From positions 10,521 to 74,520 of the forward strand of contig JADJMG010000015.1 in assembly GCA_016709725.1 (NCBI GenBank): a DNA stretch of 64,000 bases, written 5' to 3'. The notes beneath the pieces were generated by a model. That model saw nothing but the letters and a program-made list of their open reading frames with translations, had not been told where the DNA came from and searched no databases. The translations under genes and the position numbers were made by a program. Shown here piece by piece: positions 60,635-64,000 of the stretch. Position 1 is the stretch's first letter; each line of letters opens with the position of its first letter. The DNA is from Bacteroidota bacterium. GTDB taxonomy: Bacteria; Bacteroidota; Bacteroidia; AKYH767-A; OLB10.

Positions 60635-61292
60635 GTACGTTAATGTTCATACTCATTTGAATCAAAATGAGAATGTGATCAGTATACAACATGTTCACGC
60701 AGGAGAATTAGATGAAGAGACTTCAATTGGTTTGTTTTCGGTTGGATTTCATCCTTGGTACATCCAAGAAAGTTCATGGAAGGAAAAGTTGGATAAAATG
60801 AGAACGGAAGTAAAACATCCTACTGTTTTAGCAATCGGTGAATCGGGACTCGATAAAGTTTGTGAAACTCCATTCTCCTTGCAAGAAGATGTGTTTACAG
60901 CTATGATTGAACTTTCGGAGTCTATTCAAAAACCGTTAATCATTCATTGTGTTCGTGCGTTTCAAGAAATCATTGAATTGCATAAAAAATTTCAGCCTCA
61001 ACAACCGTGGATCATTCACGGTTTTAATCGTAATCAAAATTTGGCCTCTTCCCTACTCGATCGAGGTATCATGTTATCGTTCGGGGCGGAAGTCATGAAG
61101 CAAGATTCGCCCGTTTTGGAGGTGCTAAAGAATATTTCATCCTTAGCATTTTTCATGGAATCTGATAATAAAAATATTAGTATGGAGAAGTTGTACTTGA
61201 CAGCAGCCAACATCCGGAATGTAAAAATGGAAGAAATGAAGGAAATTTTATTTAATAACTTCAAAAGTGTGTTTAAGTATGCAGGATCGTAA
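60627..61292 (+). CDS. TatD-family metal-dependent hydrolase
   Basis: The 221-residue protein is a TatD-like hydrolase of the amidohydrolase fold. Metal ligands are seen in NVHTHLNQ (HxH), GESGLD (Glu), PLIIHCVRA (His) and IIHGFNR (His); the D of MESDN near the end is the last ligand. Family members are often 3'-5' DNases or tRNA-deacylase-like, but the natural role is uncertain. It starts at 60627 inside trmH, and its 3' end overlaps tcdA by 14 bases, so it belongs to a tight operon. Confidence 0.85.
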   Translation: MSKYVNVHTHLNQNENVISIQHVHAGELDEETSIGLFSVGFHPWYIQESSWKEKLDKMRTEVKHPTVLAIGESGLDKVCETPFSLQEDVFTAMIELSESIQKPLIIHCVRAFQEIIELHKKFQPQQPWIIHGFNRNQNLASSLLDRGIMLSFGAEVMKQDSPVLEVLKNISSLAFFMESDNKNISMEKLYLTAANIRNVKMEEMKEILFNNFKSVFKYAGS

Positions 61293-62015
61293 GTGGCTTT
61301 CTCGAACGGAGTTATTGATTGGAAAATCTGCTGTTGAAAGGTTAGAACAAGCACATGTATTAGTCATCGGTTTAGGAGGTGTTGGATCCTTTGCAGCCGA
61401 GTTTATTGCTCGTGCAGGCGTCGGCGAAATGACCATCATTGATGGTGATGAAGTGGATGCAAGTAATATTAATCGACAACTACCAGCATTGGCAACCACC
61501 ATTGGACAATCAAAAGCTTTATTGATGGAAGAAAGATTGAAAGCAATAAATCCATCCATAAAAATAAATTGTATTCAATCGTTTCTGATGCCAGGAGTTA
61601 TTGATGAATTGATGATGACTCAACCTTTTGATTATGTTGTGGAAGCCATCGATAGTATTACCCCTAAAACAACCGTAATTGCATCTGCAGTAAAAAATAA
61701 TTTGAGAATTGTAAGTAGCATGGGTGCGGGCGGAAAATTGGATCAACAAAACTATTAGTGGATGATATTGGGAATACACGCATCTGCCCATTCGCGCAAT
61801 ATGTGCGAAAGCGACTAGCTCAACTTGGAATTAGGAGTGGTGTGAAGGCAGTTTTCTCAACAGAAGCGGTCATCAAGGAATCATTAATGATGACCGATGG
61901 TACTCGTTTTAAAAAATCAGCTTATGGTACAATCTCCTATCTTCCGGCTACTTTTGGTGCTGCTTGTGCATCGGTAGCCATTCGGGATTTAGTGGACGAT
62001 GTGAAACAAAAGTAA
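61279..62015 (+). CDS. tcdA: tRNA threonylcarbamoyladenosine dehydratase (one frame break)
   Basis: The ThiF/HesA/MoeB-type enzyme activates t6A in tRNA with ATP to the cyclic ct6A form. MQDRKWLSRTELLIG precedes the nucleotide-binding VLVIGLGGVGSFAAE and DGDEVDASNINRQ; the conserved AIDSITPKTT and RICPFAQYVRKRL follow. The frame breaks at about 61744; adding one C (GATCCAACA) joins KLDPTKLLVDDIG in frame. One gene of about 246 residues. The start at 61279 overlaps the TatD-like gene by 14 bases, so translation is coupled. Confidence 0.9.
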
Positions 62016-62024
62016 AAATTAAAA

Positions 62025-63158
62025 ATGGAAAAATTTACCTTACTCTATACCGATAATAAATCGAAAGCACGTGCTGGAGAAATTGAAACCGCACATGGTA
62101 AAATTCAAACACCCATTTTTATGCCCGTGGGTACGGCTGGAACTGTGAAAGGCGTGCATCAGCGAGAGTTGAAAGAGGATGTGAAAGCGCAAATTATTTT
62201 AGGTAATACCTATCATTTGTATTTACGTCCAGGGACTGAGTTATTGGAGAAAGCAGGCGGCTTGCATGGTTTTATGAATTGGGATCTGCCCATCCTCACC
62301 GACAGTGGCGGATATCAAGTTTTTTCGTTGAGTGAGATTCGAAAAATTAAAGAAGAAGGTGTTCAATTTACTTCGCATATTGATGGATCAAAGCATTTGT
62401 TTTCTCCAGAGAGAGCCATCGATATTCAACGAAGTATTGGTGGTGATATCATCATGGCTTTTGATGAATGTACTCCTTATCCTTGTGAGGAAAAAGCTGC
62501 AAAAAAATCAATGGAGCTTACCCATCGTTGGTTAGAACGTTGTTGTAAACACATGGATGCAAATTTGCCTTTGTACGGGTACAAGCAAAGTCTTTTTCCC
62601 ATCGTGCAAGGTAGTACCTATCCACATTTACGAAAGCAAAGTGCTGAATTCATCAGTTCGATGGATCGAATTGGAAATGCAATTGGTGGCTTGTCGGTAG
62701 GTGAACCTATTGACGAGATGTACCAACTCACCGATTTAGTAACCGACATTTTGCCTGCGGATAAACCTCGTTATTTGATGGGCGTTGGGACTCCCGCTAA
62801 TATTTTGGAAGGAATTGCTCGAGGTGTAGATATGTTTGATTGTGTAATGCCGACTCGAAATGCGCGGAATGGAATGCTATTTACCCGAAATGGGATCATG
62901 AATATTAAAAACGAGAAGTGGAAAAACGATTTAAGTCCTTTAGAGGATGAGGGAGTTGGCTACGTTGACAAAACCTATTCTAAAGCTTATTTGCGCCATT
63001 TACATATCTCCCGAGAGATGTTAGCTGCACAAATTGCTACGCTTCATAACCTTGGATTCTATTTATGGCTCGTTACAGAGGCACGGAAGCAAATTTTAGA
63101 AGGTGATTTTATGGCTTGGAAGGAAGAAATGGTAAAAAAGGTGAGCCGTCGACTTTAA
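62025..63158 (+). CDS. tgt: tRNA-guanine transglycosylase
   Basis: The 377-residue enzyme exchanges guanine for the preQ1 queuosine precursor at position 34 of tRNAs. TIM-barrel motifs include LTDSGGYQVFSLSEIRK, IQRSIGGDIIMAFDEC, SVGEPIDEMYQ, RYLMGVGTPANILEGIARGVDMFDCVMPTRNARNG with the catalytic Asp. The CxCxxC zinc-ligand group expected before YSKAYLRHL is absent: the segment reads DEGVGYVDKTYSKAYLRHL. To my knowledge this is usual in the Bacteroidota. It starts 9 bases after tcdA and completes a tRNA-modification operon. Confidence 0.95.
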   Translation: MEKFTLLYTDNKSKARAGEIETAHGKIQTPIFMPVGTAGTVKGVHQRELKEDVKAQIILGNTYHLYLRPGTELLEKAGGLHGFMNWDLPILTDSGGYQVFSLSEIRKIKEEGVQFTSHIDGSKHLFSPERAIDIQRSIGGDIIMAFDECTPYPCEEKAAKKSMELTHRWLERCCKHMDANLPLYGYKQSLFPIVQGSTYPHLRKQSAEFISSMDRIGNAIGGLSVGEPIDEMYQLTDLVTDILPADKPRYLMGVGTPANILEGIARGVDMFDCVMPTRNARNGMLFTRNGIMNIKNEKWKNDLSPLEDEGVGYVDKTYSKAYLRHLHISREMLAAQIATLHNLGFYLWLVTEARKQILEGDFMAWKEEMVKKVSRRL

Positions 63159-63233
63159 TAAATGAGAAGTTTAGATGAAGCTATCCGCTTATATTGATGT
63201 GATTCCAGTACAAATTACTAATCATCGAAGCCC

Positions 63234-63241
63234 TATATTTG
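63234..63241 (+). promoter_or_regulatory. -7 element of the LptF/LptG-like gene
   Basis: TATATTTG matches TAnnTTTG and ends 4 bases before the GTG start at 63246, suggesting a leaderless message. Confidence 0.5.
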
Positions 63242-63245
63242 CAAA

Positions 63246-64000
63246 GTGAAAATTAAAATCTTAGATCGGTATATCATCATAAAGTTCCTCGGAACTTTCT
63301 TTTTCGCTTTGGCGTTGATCATATCAATTGCCATCGTTTTTGATATCAGTGAAAAGATTGATGATTTTTTGGAGAAAGAAGCTCCCATGAAAGCCATTGT
63401 TTTCGACTACTATCTCAACTTCATTCCTTTTTTCGCGAATTTATTTAGTCCCTTGTTTATTTTTATTTCAGTAATCTTTTTCACTTCTAAGATGGCAGGT
63501 CAAACCGAGATCATTGCCATTTTGGCGAGTGGCATTAGTTTTAAAAGATTATTAGTTCCCTATTTAGTAGCTGCATTGTTCTTGGCTGGGATCAGCTTTT
63601 ATCTGAATAATTATGTGCTTCCTCATTCGAATACCTCGAGAATTGCGTTTGAAACAAAGTATATTAAGAATCCATTCGTCTATAAAAATAAACATGTACA
63701 TCGTCAAATTGCACCCGGACAATTTATCTATTTTGAAAGTTATAATAACTTTGATAAAATCGGTTATCAGTTTTCGTACGAGCGTATTGAAAATGGAAGT
63801 TTGAATTTTAAGTTACTCTCCGAAAGAATTTTTTGGGATAGTTTAAAGAATAAATGGACCATCGAAAATTATTTTACTCGCGAAATTAAGGGTATGGATG
63901 AAGTGATCTCCACGGGATTTCGTATGGACACGGCATTAGCGTTTTATCCTGGAGAGTTTAATCGTCGTGATAATTTCGTTGAGACGATGGATACACCTGA
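63246..64000 (+). CDS. LptF/LptG-family permease (3' end beyond the window)
   Basis: The gene starts with GTG and is open to the window end (251 codons). The N-terminus has MKIKILDRYIIIKFLGTFFFALALIISIAIVFDISEKIDDF, then a membrane helix pair (FFANLFSPLFIFISVIFFTSKMAGQTEIIAILASGISFKRLL) and a beta-rich periplasmic jelly-roll domain, as in the YjgP/YjgQ permeases that move lipopolysaccharide to the outer membrane. The position after tgt is common in the phylum. Which of LptF or LptG it is cannot be told. Confidence 0.88.
   Translation, partial: MKIKILDRYIIIKFLGTFFFALALIISIAIVFDISEKIDDFLEKEAPMKAIVFDYYLNFIPFFANLFSPLFIFISVIFFTSKMAGQTEIIAILASGISFKRLLVPYLVAALFLAGISFYLNNYVLPHSNTSRIAFETKYIKNPFVYKNKHVHRQIAPGQFIYFESYNNFDKIGYQFSYERIENGSLNFKLLSERIFWDSLKNKWTIENYFTREIKGMDEVISTGFRMDTALAFYPGEFNRRDNFVETMDTP

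Overview
The window is chromosomal DNA from a member of the Bacteroidota (Bacteroidetes). The evidence is consistent: AT-rich coding sequence with almost no Shine-Dalgarno motifs; many TAnnTTTG (-7) promoter elements placed very close to start codons; a LytTR two-component pair; type IX secretion (T9SS) C-terminal sorting domains; a tmRNA whose tag reads GENNYALAA; and lineage-typical genes such as the ABC permease/M1 aminopeptidase fusion, a tgt-lptF pair and an IcmF mutase. I cannot name a genus. No tRNA, rRNA, CRISPR array or prophage is visible.

Layout. 1-0.9 kb: end of a sensor kinase and its LytTR regulator, then a repeat-rich gap. 1.4-8.4 kb: GT-C-like membrane protein, dnaX, a GH3-family protein, a GT2 glycosyltransferase, a TraB/GumN-like protein, then a scar made of two gene fragments. 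8.9-17.9 kb: small membrane proteins, a lipoprotein hydrolase, an ATP-grasp-like protein, a CDGSH protein, a glycogen-type GT4 plus GH57 pair and a KUP potassium transporter. 17.9-27.9 kb: ligA, dapA, panB and an RluA-type synthase among secreted T9SS proteins. 27.9-29.0 kb: an IS200-like (RAYT) transposase beside a perfect palindrome, and ssrA. 29.2-38.1 kb: ABC transporter with fused M1 peptidase, a BaiN-like flavoprotein and a catalytic/non-catalytic M16 peptidase pair. 38.2-43.5 kb: fabG, a tandem duplication of an outer-membrane protein gene, a porin and Rieske gene joined by a deletion, and sucD. 44-49 kb: a T9SS protein and the fused mutase icmF. 49.5-57.9 kb: a giant Ig-like-repeat surface protein and a collagen-like protein. 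58.4-64 kb: an AAA ATPase, then the trmH-tatD-tcdA-tgt-lptF block.

Two points affect how everything else should be read. First, about twenty long genes are broken by frame changes that nearly all disappear if one base is restored to a short homopolymer. I read these as sequence or assembly errors rather than biology, so the CDS entries span the breaks. Second, several apparent TTG start codons are really the last three bases of a TAnnTTTG promoter; the true starts are ATG codons a few bases downstream, and some messages would be leaderless.

I found no convincing new defence or biosynthetic system. The most interesting items are the transposase-palindrome pair next to ssrA, two unexplained nested inverted-repeat elements, the duplication and deletion scars around the porin and GT2 genes, and the giant Ig-like/collagen-like gene pair.
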